From: Pseudomonas pseudonitroreducens
Lineage (GTDB): Bacteria; Pseudomonadota; Gammaproteobacteria; Pseudomonadales; Pseudomonadaceae
Direction of reading: 5' to 3'
DNA length: 64,000 nt
NCBI RefSeq assembly: GCF_021603645.1
Contig: NZ_BQHJ01000004.1
Coordinates: 491,147-555,146 of the forward strand
Below the pieces are notes generated by a model. That model was given only the letters and a program-made list of their open reading frames with translations. It had not been told where the DNA came from and made no database searches. This document shows positions 25,153 to 34,247 of the stretch, piece after piece. How positions within the stretch are numbered: position 1 is the stretch's first letter; each line of letters opens with the position of its first letter. A program made the position numbers and the translations under genes.

Positions 25153-26325
25153 ATGCACGTGGACATCGCCATTGTCGGCGCCGGCCCCGCCGGGCTCTGC
25201 CTGGCCCGCTCGCTGTCGGGCAACGGCCTGTCGATCCTGCTGATCGACCGCCAGCCGTTGGCCGCCGTGGCCGAGCCTGCCGAGGACGGCCGGGAGATCG
25301 CCCTGACCCACGCGTCCCGTGCCGAGCTGCAGCGCCTGGGCATGTGGTCGCGCATCGACCCGCAGGAAGTCTCGCCGCTGCGCGATGCCCAGGTGCTCAA
25401 CGGCCCGTCGCTGTTCACCCTGCGCATCGAGGCGGAACAGGCCGGCGCCGAACAGCTGGGCTACTTCGTCTCGAACCAGATGATCCGCCGCGCGGCCTTC
25501 GATGCGGTGCACGAGTGCGCTGACGTTTCGCTGGTCTGCGGCCGCGCGCTGCGCTCGCTGCGTGTCGAACAGAACGGCGTGGAGCTGACCCTGGACGATG
25601 ACAGCCGCGTCCAGGCGCGCCTGCTGGTCGCCGCTGACAGCCGCTTCTCCGAGACGCGGCGGATGCTCGGCATCGGCGCGCACATGGAAGATTTCGGCAA
25701 GACCATGATGGTCTGCCGCATGGCCCACGAGAAAGCTCACCACAACGTCGCCTGGGAATGGTTCGGCTACGGCCAGACCCTGGCGCTGCTGCCGATCAAC
25801 GGCGACCGCTCCTCGGTGGTGCTGACCTTGCCGCAGCGCGAGATGGCGCCGCTGCTGGAGATGGACGAGAAAGCCTTTGCCCACGAGATGGAACGCCGCT
25901 TCGACCGCCGCCTCGGCGCGATGGAGCTGCTCGGTCCGCGCCACAGCTACCCGCTGGTGGGCGTCTACTCGGACCGCTTCGTCGGCCCGCGCAGCGCGCT
26001 GATCGGCGATGCGGCCGTCGGCATGCATCCGGTGACCGCGCACGGCTTCAACTTCGGCCTGCAGAGCCAGCGCCGGCTGGCCAACGAAATCCTCGCGACT
26101 CACCGCCGTGGCGGCGATATCGGTGGAGTCTGGCCGTTGCGCCGCTATGCCATGGCCCACCGCCTGGCAACCTGGCCGCTGTACCAGGCGACCCGGTTGA
26201 TCGTCGGCATGTACACCGACCCACGCCCGCCGGTACGCCTGTTGCGCAATGCCGGCCTGCGCCTGGCGCAGAACCTGCCGCCGCTGCGTACGGCCATCGC
26301 CAGGCACCTGACCCAGGGCGCGTAA
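25153..26325 (+). CDS. ubiM: FAD-dependent ubiquinone hydroxylase, UbiM-like
   Basis: 390 residues of the UbiH/COQ6 family. FAD loop IAIVGAGPAGLCLARSLSG, the family phrase DGREIALTHASRAELQRLGM, RLLVAADSRFSETRRMLGI and the second FAD motif SALIGDAAVGMHPVTAHGFN. The pattern DGREIALTHxSR with PLRDAQVLNG resembles Neisseria UbiM, a broad hydroxylase that can replace several Ubi enzymes. Its place inside a sulfur cluster is unexpected; it has its own AAAGGAG site and probably its own promoter in the 113-bp gap after sfnR. Confidence 0.82.
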   Translation: MHVDIAIVGAGPAGLCLARSLSGNGLSILLIDRQPLAAVAEPAEDGREIALTHASRAELQRLGMWSRIDPQEVSPLRDAQVLNGPSLFTLRIEAEQAGAEQLGYFVSNQMIRRAAFDAVHECADVSLVCGRALRSLRVEQNGVELTLDDDSRVQARLLVAADSRFSETRRMLGIGAHMEDFGKTMMVCRMAHEKAHHNVAWEWFGYGQTLALLPINGDRSSVVLTLPQREMAPLLEMDEKAFAHEMERRFDRRLGAMELLGPRHSYPLVGVYSDRFVGPRSALIGDAAVGMHPVTAHGFNFGLQSQRRLANEILATHRRGGDIGGVWPLRRYAMAHRLATWPLYQATRLIVGMYTDPRPPVRLLRNAGLRLAQNLPPLRTAIARHLTQGA

Positions 26326-26329
26326 GGGC

Positions 26330-26400
26330 GTTCGCGAGCAAGCTCGCTCCTACAGATAGCTGCACCTCCGGTGACTGTAGGAGCGAGCTTGCTCGCGAAC
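26330..26400. repeat. REP pair (family A), inverted
   Basis: Facing copies of the REP palindrome GTAGGAGCGAGCTTGCTCGC with 23 bases between. Same family at 33234-33299 and within 28299-29148. Confidence 0.85.
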
Positions 26401-26431
26401 CAATACCTGCCCGAGATGCGGCCTGGAAACG

Positions 26432-26497
26432 ATCGCGGACGGAGTCCGCTCCTACACCGGGCTCACTGGATGCGTAGGAGCGGACTCCGTCCGCGAT
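26432..26497. repeat. REP pair (family B), inverted
   Basis: Facing copies of the GGAGCGGACTCCGTCCGCGA palindrome, 18 bases apart, immediately after the family A pair. Together they fill the gap between the convergent ubiM and sfnG genes and could act as terminator-like structure. Confidence 0.85.
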
Positions 26498-26527
26498 GGC
26501 TTTCCGCACAAGCCGAACCGCCGAAGA

Positions 26528-27622
26528 TCACGCCGCCTCGGTCTGCCGCGCCTTCTTCTGCTCCAGTTCCCGCACCAGCGGCAGTACCTTTTCGCCGAAG
26601 TAGCGAACCTCTTCCTGGAAGTGCAGGAAGCCCGCCTGCACCAGGTCCACGCCCACTGCCTTGAGCGCGACGATGCGTTCGGCGATCTGCTGCGGCGTGC
26701 CGATCAGGTTGGTCTTGAAGCCGTCGTTGTACTGCACCAGATCCTCGAAGCTGGACTTGGCCCAGTTGCCTTCGCCTTCCGGTGACGCCGCTCCGGCCTG
26801 CTTCGCCGCGTGGCCGAAGGCGTTCACCGCTTCCGGGTCGGCCTTGTCGATGATCTCGGCGAGCACCGCGCGAGCTTCTTCCTCGGTGTCGCGGGCGATG
26901 ACGAAGGCGTTCACCCCGATCTTCACCGAATGGCCGTTGGCGGCGGCTTTCTCGCGGATGTCATCGACCTGGGCCTTGATGCCTTCGACGCTGTTGCCGT
27001 TGGTGAAGTACCAGTCGGAGACGCGCGAAGCCATGTCCCGCGCGGCGCGCGAGCTGCCGCCCTGGAAGATTTCCGGATGTGGCCGCTGGATCGGCTTGGG
27101 TTTCAGGTTGTAGTCGTGGAAGCGATAGAAGTCGCCCTTGAAGGTGAAGTTGTCCTGGGTCCAGATGCCTTTCAGGGCGCGAATGAATTCCTCCGAGCGA
27201 CGGTAGCGCTCATCGTGTTCCAGCCAGGGTTCGCCGATGGCCTGGAACTCGCCCTTGAACCAGCCGCTGACGATGTTCACGGCGATGCGCCCGGCGCTGA
27301 GCTGGTCGATGGTCGCCAGTTGCTTGGCGGCCAGCGAGGGCGTCCAGGGGCCGGGGAGGATGGCGGCGATCACCTTGAGCTTTTCGGTGGCGCCCAGCAG
27401 TGCGTGGCTGAAGGCCACCGACTCGTGCTGGTTCTCGGCGCCATAGCCGGCGGTGAAGCGTATCTGTGTCAGCGCGTAGTCGAACCCGGCGTCCTCGGCG
27501 ATGCGCGCCAGTTCGCGGTTGTAGTCGATGTCCCAGTGGGTGCGCTGCTCGATCTTGCTGACCACCAGGCCGCCACTGACGTTGGGGACCCAGTAGGCGA
27601 AGCGGATCGGATGTTGGCTCAT
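26528..27622 (-). CDS. sfnG: FMNH2-dependent dimethylsulfone monooxygenase
   Basis: 364 residues from the ATG at 27622 (MSQHPIRFAYWVPNVSGGLV), the characteristic SfnG opening followed by VVSKIEQRTHWDIDYNRELA. Luciferase-like TIM barrel with VNIVSGWFKGEFQAIGEPWL and HPEIFQGGSSRAARDMASRV. It converts dimethylsulfone to methanesulfinate using FMNH2 and O2, upstream of MsuD in sulfur scavenging. Transcribed from its own sigma-54 promoter, facing away from the small gene at 27924. Confidence 0.95.
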   Translation of the reverse strand: MSQHPIRFAYWVPNVSGGLVVSKIEQRTHWDIDYNRELARIAEDAGFDYALTQIRFTAGYGAENQHESVAFSHALLGATEKLKVIAAILPGPWTPSLAAKQLATIDQLSAGRIAVNIVSGWFKGEFQAIGEPWLEHDERYRRSEEFIRALKGIWTQDNFTFKGDFYRFHDYNLKPKPIQRPHPEIFQGGSSRAARDMASRVSDWYFTNGNSVEGIKAQVDDIREKAAANGHSVKIGVNAFVIARDTEEEARAVLAEIIDKADPEAVNAFGHAAKQAGAASPEGEGNWAKSSFEDLVQYNDGFKTNLIGTPQQIAERIVALKAVGVDLVQAGFLHFQEEVRYFGEKVLPLVRELEQKKARQTEAA

Positions 27623-27675
27623 GACTCGGGCTCCTCGAAGCTGCACAGCGGCGAAGGTGCCGCGCTAACCTCAGA

Positions 27676-27692
27676 GCGAAAGCCGTGCCAGG
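27676..27692 (-). promoter_or_regulatory. sigma-54 promoter of sfnG
   Basis: On the minus strand CCTGGCACGGCTTTCGC gives TGGCACG-N4-TCGC, with the GG and GC of the -24/-12 elements intact and one T to C change in the -12 box. It lies 54 bases before the sfnG ATG. Confidence 0.8.
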
Positions 27693-27776
27693 CGGGAAAC
27701 TCCCGACAGATCAGAAACTTGCCCGCAGGGGCGAACAGCGGCGGCTGTTTCGCCCGGCGCAGCGTTGCTGCGCCAG

Positions 27777-27792
27777 TGTTGCCGGGGCAACA
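27777..27792. promoter_or_regulatory. SfnR-type activator site upstream of sfnG
   Basis: TGTTGCCGGGGCAACA, a near-perfect palindrome of the same form as the one upstream of msuE, about 85-100 bp upstream of the sfnG -24/-12 promoter. Half-sites GTTGC at about 27764 and GACAACC at 27803 flank it. Confidence 0.65.
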
Positions 27793-27923
27793 GTCCGGGG
27801 TGCGACAACCAGCCCCTGAGCAGGTGGCGGCAAGGCTGTCAGAATTCGAAGTTCACCTGCTCACAGAAGCGGGAACCTCCTGCGTGCGAATCCATAACAG
27901 GGAAAATTCCAGGGGGCACCACC

Positions 27924-28244
27924 ATGGCCATCACTTCCAGTGATATCTGCAACGCCGCCGACGGCCTGTCCGGCTTCGTCGGTTTCAACCTCAAGACCGG
28001 CAAGTACATCGTGCGCTTCAGCGAGGATTCCTTCGGCATGGACGTGGCCGAGGACAGCATCCGTCCGGCTTGCGAGTTCGTCTGGGCGCCGAAGAACGGC
28101 GTGGTGATGACCCTGAGTCGCGAGTGCCTGCAGATACTCGCCGAGCAGAATATCCACGACCGCCTGAACCTCAACGAATCGCTGCTCACCTACCTGCGTC
28201 GCACCGACCTGCCGGAGATCGCCGCCGAGCGCCGGTTGAAGTGA
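27924..28244 (+). CDS. small conserved protein divergent from sfnG
   Basis: 106 residues starting MAITSSDICNAADGLSGFVG. The first half is beta-rich (GFNLKTGKYIVRFSEDSFGM) and the second helical (SRECLQILAEQNIHDRLNLN). No signal peptide or membrane segment. It shares the regulatory region with sfnG, so it may be coregulated, but no sigma-54 promoter is evident on its strand. No known family. Confidence 0.7.
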   Translation: MAITSSDICNAADGLSGFVGFNLKTGKYIVRFSEDSFGMDVAEDSIRPACEFVWAPKNGVVMTLSRECLQILAEQNIHDRLNLNESLLTYLRRTDLPEIAAERRLK

Positions 28245-28298
28245 TCACCACGCCCGGGCGCCGGACGCTCGCAGGGTAAGCGCGCGTCATCAGGATGG

Positions 28299-29148
28299 GT
28301 AGGAGCGAGCTTGCTCGCGAACGGATTGACCGGCATCGCCGGAGCTGGGCGGGTTCGCGAGCAAGCTCGCTCCTACAAGGTTCTCCGCCGGCCAACGGTG
28401 CGATGCTTGATCGATGGGTAGGAGCGGACTCTGTCCGCGATTGCTCGCCGACAGCTCCGAGCCAACCGGTTGCACATCGCGGACAAACTCCGCTCCTACG
28501 CCATATGTCCAGCGCTGGAGCTTCCCTTTGTGGCGGATAACGCTGGCGCGTTATGCGCCCTACGCGGCTTTCAGTGATGATTCAGTATCGGTAGGAGCGA
28601 GCTTGCTCGCGAACGGATTGACCGGCATCGCCGGAGCTGTGCGGGTTCGCGAGCAAGCTCGCTCCTACAAGGTTCTCCGCCGGCCAACGGTGCGATGCTT
28701 GATCGATGGGTAGGAGCGGACTCTGTCCGCGATTGCTCGCCGACAGCTCCGAGCCAACCGGTTGCACATCGCGGACAAACTCCGCTCCTACGCCATATGC
28801 CCAGCGCTGGAGCTTCCCTTTGTGGCGGATAACGCTGGCGCGTTATGCGCCCTACGCGGCTTTCAGTGATGATTCAGTATCGGTAGGAGCGAGCTTGCTC
28901 GCGAACGGATTGACCGGCATCGCCGGAGCTGTGCGGGTTCGCGAGCAAGCTCGCTCCTGCAAGGTTTTCCGCCGGCCAACGGTGCGGTGCTTGATCGATG
29001 GGTAGGAGCGGACTCTGTCCGCGATCGCTCGCCGGCAAATCCGAGCTGGCCGGTTGCACATCGCGGACAAAGTCCGCTCCTACGCCACATGTCCAGCGCT
29101 GGAGTTTCCCTTTGTGGCGGATAACGCTGGCGCGTTATGCGCCCTACG
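28299..29148. repeat. 292-bp composite unit in three tandem copies
   Basis: Copies begin at 28299, 28591 and 28883, exactly 292 bp apart; the third stops after about 266 bp. Each copy holds, in order, a family A REP pair (GTAGGAGCGAGCTTGCTCGC), a family B pair (GTAGGAGCGGACTCTGTCCG) and one family C element (GGCGGATAACGCTGGCGCGT). Copies 1 and 2 are almost identical; copy 3 has diverged in about 20 positions. There is no gene in 28245-29163. Confidence 0.92.
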
Positions 29149-29163
29149 CACAGGGATACCCCG

Positions 29164-30390
29164 CTAGTTGGCCAGGTCCTCACGCAGATGAGCGACGTCG
29201 CTGGCGCTCACCGCCGGCGCCGCATTGCCCCAGGTGTTGCGCACGTAGGTCAGCACGTCGGCGATGTTGTCGTCGCTGAGGTTCCAGGCGAAGGACGGCA
29301 TGGCCGGTGCCGTCGGCGCAGCGTCGGTGCCACCGGCACGGCTACCCGCCAGCACGACGTGGATCAGCGAGGTCGGGTCGTCGTTGTTCACCAGCGGCGC
29401 GGCAGCCAGTTTCGGGAACAGGTTGCGGACTCCTTCGCCATTGCCCACGTGGCAGGCGGAACAGCGATCGGCGTAGATGGCCTTGCCCGAGACCATGGCA
29501 GCAGTGTCGGCTGCCAGGGGCGGCGGTGCTTTCCCTGCTGTCGGGCCATCCTTGAGGTACACCGCGACCGCCATCAGGTCTTCGTCGCTCCAGTGCTGGG
29601 TGGAGTTCTCCACCGCTTCGGCCATCGGGCCGGAGGCGATGTCGAAGCGGTTGGCGCCGGTCTTCAGGTACTGCACGAGGTCCTCGGTGCTCCACTGGCC
29701 GATGCCGCCGTGGGGATTGGCGGTGATGTCCGGGGCGACCCAGCCCTGCAGGTTGGCGCCGGCAAGGAAGCGCTTGTTGTCGTCACCGCCAATCAGGTTC
29801 TTCGGCGTGTGGCAGGTACCGCAATGGCCCAGGCCCTCCACCAGGTAGGCGCCGCGGTTCCATTGCGCCGACTTCTCCGCCGAGGGCACGAACTCGCCCT
29901 GGGTGAAGTTCAGCCAGTTCCAGCCGATCAGGCTGGTGCGCACGCTGAAAGGGAAGGGCAACTGGTTGGTTTCCACCGGGTTGTGCACCGGCTGCAGGGT
30001 CTGCAGGTAGGCCCAGAGTGCCAGGTTGTCCTCGCGGCGTACCTTGGTATAGGCGGTGAACGGCATGGCTCCATACAGGCGTTTGCCGCCGCGGCTGTGA
30101 CCGGTGGACATCACCGCCTGGAAGTCCTCGAAGCTCCAGCGCCCCAGGCCGGTGTCCGGGTCCGGGGTGATGTTCGCGCCGAGCAGCTTGCCGAACGGTG
30201 TTTCGATGGCCACGCCGCCGGCGAACGGCGCTTTGCCGGGCAGGGTGTGGCAGGCGGTGCAGTCGCCGACGACGGCAAGATAGCGACCTTTTTCCACCAG
30301 GTTGTAGGAATCGGCAGCGGTCCCGGCAAAGGCGGGTTGCAGGCTCAGGCCAAGCAGCGCAAGGGTCGTGATGGAAGAGAGGGTCTTCAT
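29164..30390 (-). CDS. triheme cytochrome c subunit of a membrane dehydrogenase
   Basis: 408 residues with signal peptide MKTLSSITTLALLGLSLQPA. Three CxxCH heme sites, CTACH (near 45), CGTCH (near 192) and CSACH (near 317), in three cytochrome c domains. This is the electron-transfer subunit of the gluconate / sorbitol / alcohol dehydrogenase family, passing electrons from the flavoprotein to ubiquinone or the oxidase. The ATG overlaps the flavoprotein stop (ATGA). Last gene of a three-gene operon. Confidence 0.92.
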   Translation of the reverse strand: MKTLSSITTLALLGLSLQPAFAGTAADSYNLVEKGRYLAVVGDCTACHTLPGKAPFAGGVAIETPFGKLLGANITPDPDTGLGRWSFEDFQAVMSTGHSRGGKRLYGAMPFTAYTKVRREDNLALWAYLQTLQPVHNPVETNQLPFPFSVRTSLIGWNWLNFTQGEFVPSAEKSAQWNRGAYLVEGLGHCGTCHTPKNLIGGDDNKRFLAGANLQGWVAPDITANPHGGIGQWSTEDLVQYLKTGANRFDIASGPMAEAVENSTQHWSDEDLMAVAVYLKDGPTAGKAPPPLAADTAAMVSGKAIYADRCSACHVGNGEGVRNLFPKLAAAPLVNNDDPTSLIHVVLAGSRAGGTDAAPTAPAMPSFAWNLSDDNIADVLTYVRNTWGNAAPAVSASDVAHLREDLAN

Positions 30391-32150
30391 ACGCTGATCA
30401 TCTCCCCTGGGCGCTTGAGGTAGAGCCTGCGGATCGCATCCGCCGCCTTGAACGCCAGCGCGCCGACCGTGCCGGTGGGGTTGTAGCCGGGGTTCTGCGG
30501 GAAGGCCGAGGAGCCCACCACGAACAGGTTGGGCACGCCCCAGACCTGCAGGTGCTTGTTCACCGAACTGTTCTTCGGGTCGGCGCCCATGATGAAACCG
30601 CCGACGATGTGCGAGGACTGGTACGAGGTGTTGGCCCACGGCCCCTTGCGCGGTGCAGGCACCATCTGCTGCGGGTTCATGCTGCGGGCGATTTCTACGA
30701 CCTTGTTCGTGCAGTACTGCGCCATCTTCAGGTCGTTCTCGGGGAAGTCGAAGGTGATGCGCAGCAGCGGTCGACCGTGAGGGTCGGAATAGTTGGGGTC
30801 CAGCGACAGGTAGTTGCTGCGCGTGGAGTAGCTGCTGGCTTCGCAGCCGATGGACATGTTGCTCAGGTAGTTCTCCACCGTGGCCTTCTTCCACTTCGAA
30901 CCCCAGGCCGGAGTGCCGGGCGGAACCGGCCGCGAGTCGATGGGTGCGGCGCCGATCGGAGTCACACGGGTGCTGCCACCGCCGACGAAACCGAGGCCGG
31001 AGTGGTCGAAGTTGTCGTTGTTGAACTCATCGATGCCCATGCCGATGGCGCCGCCACCGATGAAGGGATTGAAGTTCTTGTCCTTGAAGAACAGCTTGAC
31101 GCTGTTGGCCGTCTGGTAGGCGTAGTTGCGCCCGGTGGTGCCGGTGTTGGTGATCGGGTTGTAGGGCTCGCCGATGCCGGAAAGCAGCATCAGCCGCACG
31201 TTCTCGAAGATGAATGCAGCGACCACCACGATATCCGCCGGCTGTTCCCATTCTTCGCCGCTGGAGTCCACGTAGGTAATGCCGGTGGCGCGGGTGCCGG
31301 TGCTGTCCATCGTCACCTTGAGCACTTCGGAGTTGGTCCTGGCGGTGAAGTTGGGCTTGCGGATCAGTGCCGGCATCACGCTGACGATGGCGCTGGCCTT
31401 GGAGTAGTTGGCGCAGCCGTAGTTGGTACAGAAGCCGCAGAAGGTGCAGGGCCCCATGGTCACGCCCAGCTGGTTGGTGTAGCCCTGGGAGGCCAGCGCC
31501 GAAGGCACCGGGAAGGGTTTGTAGCCCAGGTTGCGCGCGGCCTCGGCGAACAGCGTCGGGGCATAGGTCTGCGCGGTGGGCGGGTTGGGGTATTCACGCG
31601 AGCGTGCGCCTTCGAAGGGGTTGCCACCTTCGACGAGGTTGCCGCCGAGGTTGCCGGCCTTGCCGGAAACCCCGGCCAGGCGCTCGAAGGCATCATAGTG
31701 CGGCTCCATTTCTTCCCAGGTGGTGCCCCAGTCCTGCAGGGTCAGCTCTTCTGGCACTTCCTTGCCGTAGCGCTCCTTCAGGTGGCTGGCCAGGCGGAAC
31801 TCCTCCGGCTGGAAGCGGAAGGTGATGCCGGCCCAGTGGTTGCCGGCGCCACCGGTGCCGTTACCGGGGTGGAACGAACCCCAGACGCGCATGGGCAAGG
31901 CGGTTTCCGATTCCTTGTTGCGCATCGTGCAGGTGTTCTGCCGGGTCCGCAGCATCAGTTCCTGACGGCGGTTGTAGCGCAGCTCGTCGGCTGCCGAGGC
32001 GAGGTTGAAGTCACTGGCGGTGTCGCGCCAGGGGCCGCGCTCGAATCCAATGACGTTGAGGCCGGCGTCGGCCAGTTCGTGGGCGATGATCGAACCCGCC
32101 CAGCCGAGCCCGACAACCACGACGTCGGTGGAAGGTAGTTTCTTGGCCAT
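30387..32150 (-). CDS. GMC flavoprotein large subunit, gluconate 2-dehydrogenase type
   Basis: 587 residues from the ATG at 32150 (MAKKLPSTDVVVVGLGWAGS). FAD loop GLGWAGS, then GSFHPGNGTGGAGNHWAGIT, a Cys cluster CTFCGFCTNYGC typical of the iron-sulfur/Cys motif in these subunits, and the C-terminal GMC signature AFPQNPGYNPTGTVGALAFK. It oxidises a sugar acid, polyol or similar substrate in the periplasm with its partner subunit and cytochrome. There is no signal peptide, so it is probably carried out by the TAT-exported small subunit. The substrate is not determined. Confidence 0.9.
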   Translation of the reverse strand: MAKKLPSTDVVVVGLGWAGSIIAHELADAGLNVIGFERGPWRDTASDFNLASAADELRYNRRQELMLRTRQNTCTMRNKESETALPMRVWGSFHPGNGTGGAGNHWAGITFRFQPEEFRLASHLKERYGKEVPEELTLQDWGTTWEEMEPHYDAFERLAGVSGKAGNLGGNLVEGGNPFEGARSREYPNPPTAQTYAPTLFAEAARNLGYKPFPVPSALASQGYTNQLGVTMGPCTFCGFCTNYGCANYSKASAIVSVMPALIRKPNFTARTNSEVLKVTMDSTGTRATGITYVDSSGEEWEQPADIVVVAAFIFENVRLMLLSGIGEPYNPITNTGTTGRNYAYQTANSVKLFFKDKNFNPFIGGGAIGMGIDEFNNDNFDHSGLGFVGGGSTRVTPIGAAPIDSRPVPPGTPAWGSKWKKATVENYLSNMSIGCEASSYSTRSNYLSLDPNYSDPHGRPLLRITFDFPENDLKMAQYCTNKVVEIARSMNPQQMVPAPRKGPWANTSYQSSHIVGGFIMGADPKNSSVNKHLQVWGVPNLFVVGSSAFPQNPGYNPTGTVGALAFKAADAIRRLYLKRPGEMISV

Positions 32151-32157
32151 GGTGCGC

Positions 32158-32904
32158 TTATCCCTTCCTGGTCCAGGCGGAACTGCCAATGATGGACAGC
32201 GGGGTGAGGTTCAGCTTCTGGTTGTGCAGCCCGATGTAGTCGCGGTAGTCGTAGCGCGCGCCAGGGAAGCCGAGCATCTTCCACGACACCATGTCGCGGT
32301 TGCCGCCGTAGATGGGATCGGCGAAGAAGCCTTCCATGGTGTTGTCCAGCACCTGCTGGAAGAACGCCTTGGCGTCGATGCCGTCCAGGCTGATGGCGCC
32401 CTTTTCCAGGTCGCCGAGTACCTGGTCGCGCTGTTCGCCGGGCAGGGCGCTGAAGTTCTTCTGGAACTTGCCCTGGCAGTACTTGCCCAGCGCCGCGAGG
32501 CCGATGCGATAGCGCTCGCGCGGAGTCAGCGGCGACTGGTCGGCCTGTGCCGGCGTGCCGGGCGTGAACGGGCCTTGCATGTACAGGCGGCCGAAGTCGC
32601 CGTAATCGCTCACCAACTGGCGGTCGATGAACACCGCACAACCGGCGTCCTTGCCGCTGACGCTCAGCTCATCGGCGGGAATCAGTTGCTCGACGATGGC
32701 TTCCACTTCGGTGGCTTCCTCGGCGCTGAAGAACTGCCAGCCGGGGCTGTCGTAGTGCAGGGGGCCGTTGTGGTCGAAGGGCAGCCATTGCGGCGTGCCG
32801 ATCACGGTGGCGGCCTGGCTGCTGGCGGCAGCGCCGACGGCCAGCGAGGCGGCGGACGACTTCAATAGCTGGCGCCGGGTGAAGCCCTTGGGGTGTTCGG
32901 TCAT
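32158..32904 (-). CDS. gluconate 2-dehydrogenase subunit 3 family, TAT-exported
   Basis: 248 residues with a twin-arginine signal (FTRRQLLKSSAASLAVGAAA). The mature part has FFSAEEATEVEAIVEQLIPA and DAGCAVFIDRQLVSDYGDFG, the mark of subunit 3 of membrane gluconate dehydrogenases. It probably serves as chaperone and export partner for the flavoprotein. First gene of the operon; the next start lies 7 bases after its stop. Confidence 0.92.
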   Translation of the reverse strand: MTEHPKGFTRRQLLKSSAASLAVGAAASSQAATVIGTPQWLPFDHNGPLHYDSPGWQFFSAEEATEVEAIVEQLIPADELSVSGKDAGCAVFIDRQLVSDYGDFGRLYMQGPFTPGTPAQADQSPLTPRERYRIGLAALGKYCQGKFQKNFSALPGEQRDQVLGDLEKGAISLDGIDAKAFFQQVLDNTMEGFFADPIYGGNRDMVSWKMLGFPGARYDYRDYIGLHNQKLNLTPLSIIGSSAWTRKG

Positions 32905-33324
32905 TTCGGCTCCTGAGGCAGCACCCGTCCGCTCGTTGTCGAGGGGGCAGGGAACGCGTGCTGCCAGGTCAGTTCACGGTGGTCTGCACTCCCGGCGCGT
33001 GCCGGATGAGCGGAGCGTGGATGCGAACTTGCCCGCGTCGGGGCGCTGGGCGAATCCGCCGGACGCTTTCCTTCGCCCAGGCGGAATCTACGGTTCGTCT
33101 TTTCCACACGCGTTTTTAGACTAGAGGCCGTAACAGAATGTTGCAGGAATTTTCGCAGTAAATGTTTATTGCGAAATTCGAGAAAATCCGCGGAATAGAG
33201 CGGTTATCTGGAGACGATGGGTTGCGGCGGCTTGTAGGAGCGAGCTTGCTCGCGAACCACCCCACTGTGGGGCCTGTTCGCGAGCAAGCTCGCTCCTACG
33301 AAGAGCAAAGCGGCGCGAGGGGCG
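32905..33324. other. intergenic region with a REP pair
   Basis: 420 bp without a gene. It holds the promoter region of the dehydrogenase operon, an AT-richer stretch (about 33140-33210) and, at 33234-33299, a facing family A REP pair close to the end of the SDR gene. No regulator site is recognised. Confidence 0.6.
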
Positions 33325-34083
33325 TTAGAGGAACATGCCGCCCGAGGCTTCCACGCGCTGGCCGTTGATCCAGCGGCCGCCCTCGGAGAGCAGGCTGGCG
33401 ATCACTGCGCCAATGTCGTCCGGCAAGCCGACCCGGCCCAGGGCGGTGTTGCTGGCGATCTGTTTGTTCAACTCGGCGTCGTCACGCACCCGGCCGCCGC
33501 CGAAGTCGGTTTCGATGGCGCCGGGGGCGAGGATGTTCACGGCAATGCCACGCGCGCCGAGTTCCTTCGCCTGGTACTTGGTCAGCGTCTCCATCGCGCC
33601 CTTCATGGTCGCGTAGGCGGCGTAGCCAGGCAGCGAGAAGCGCGTCAGGCCGCTGGAGACGTTGAGGATGCGACCGCCGTCGGCGATCAGTGGCAGCAGC
33701 TTCTGGGTCAGGAAGAACGGGCCCTTGAGCTGGATGTTCATCAACTGGTCGAACATCTCCTCGCTGGTCTCGGCGAAGCTGGCGTAGAGGCCGATGCCGG
33801 CATTGTTCACCAGGAAGTCGAAGTTCTGGCGACCGAAGGTCTCGCCCAGGGTAGTGCGAACCTGCTGCGCGAAGGCGGCGAAGCTGGTGCTATCCGCCAC
33901 ATCCAGGCGCAGCATCGCCGCGCGGCCGCCGTGTCGCTCGACTTCAGCGGCGACGGCGTGAGCCTCGTCGGCCTGGCTGCGGTAGGTGCCGATGATGTCG
34001 ACACCAGCGGCGGCGAGGTGCAGGGCGGCATTGCGGCCAAGGCCACGGCTGGCGCCGGTGATGAGAGCGATCTTGCGGGTCAT
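33325..34083 (-). CDS. short-chain dehydrogenase/reductase
   Basis: 252 residues from the ATG at 34083. Classical SDR: TGASRGLGRNAALHLAAAGV (cofactor loop), FLVNNAGIG, catalytic Ser in LNVSSGLTRF and YATMK (Tyr and Lys), and the C-terminal GRWINGQRVEASGGMFL. The substrate is unknown. It is divergent from a LysR regulator 164 bp away, the usual arrangement for a regulated oxidoreductase. Confidence 0.9.
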   Translation of the reverse strand: MTRKIALITGASRGLGRNAALHLAAAGVDIIGTYRSQADEAHAVAAEVERHGGRAAMLRLDVADSTSFAAFAQQVRTTLGETFGRQNFDFLVNNAGIGLYASFAETSEEMFDQLMNIQLKGPFFLTQKLLPLIADGGRILNVSSGLTRFSLPGYAAYATMKGAMETLTKYQAKELGARGIAVNILAPGAIETDFGGGRVRDDAELNKQIASNTALGRVGLPDDIGAVIASLLSEGGRWINGQRVEASGGMFL

Positions 34084-34247
34084 GGCGAAGCTCCTTACGG
34101 GGGTTGGGCAACAGGCTGGAGAGCGAGTGAGATTGAGGAAGAGCTTATTGTTCGAATGGATAGTGATAAACCGGCGTAAATCGGAAATACTGGTCGGCAT
34201 AGGCGAACAATAAGCGCTCGGCGCTTTCTACAGTGAAGCCCCAGACC

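Noticed and set aside
28290-29100. Several 60-100 codon open frames in the 292-bp tandem array
   Set aside because: They repeat with the array and are made of translated REP palindromes, with no ribosome sites.
28299-29148. CRISPR array
   Set aside because: Regular spacing is from three large tandem units holding palindromes; there are no short identical repeats with unique spacers and no cas genes.
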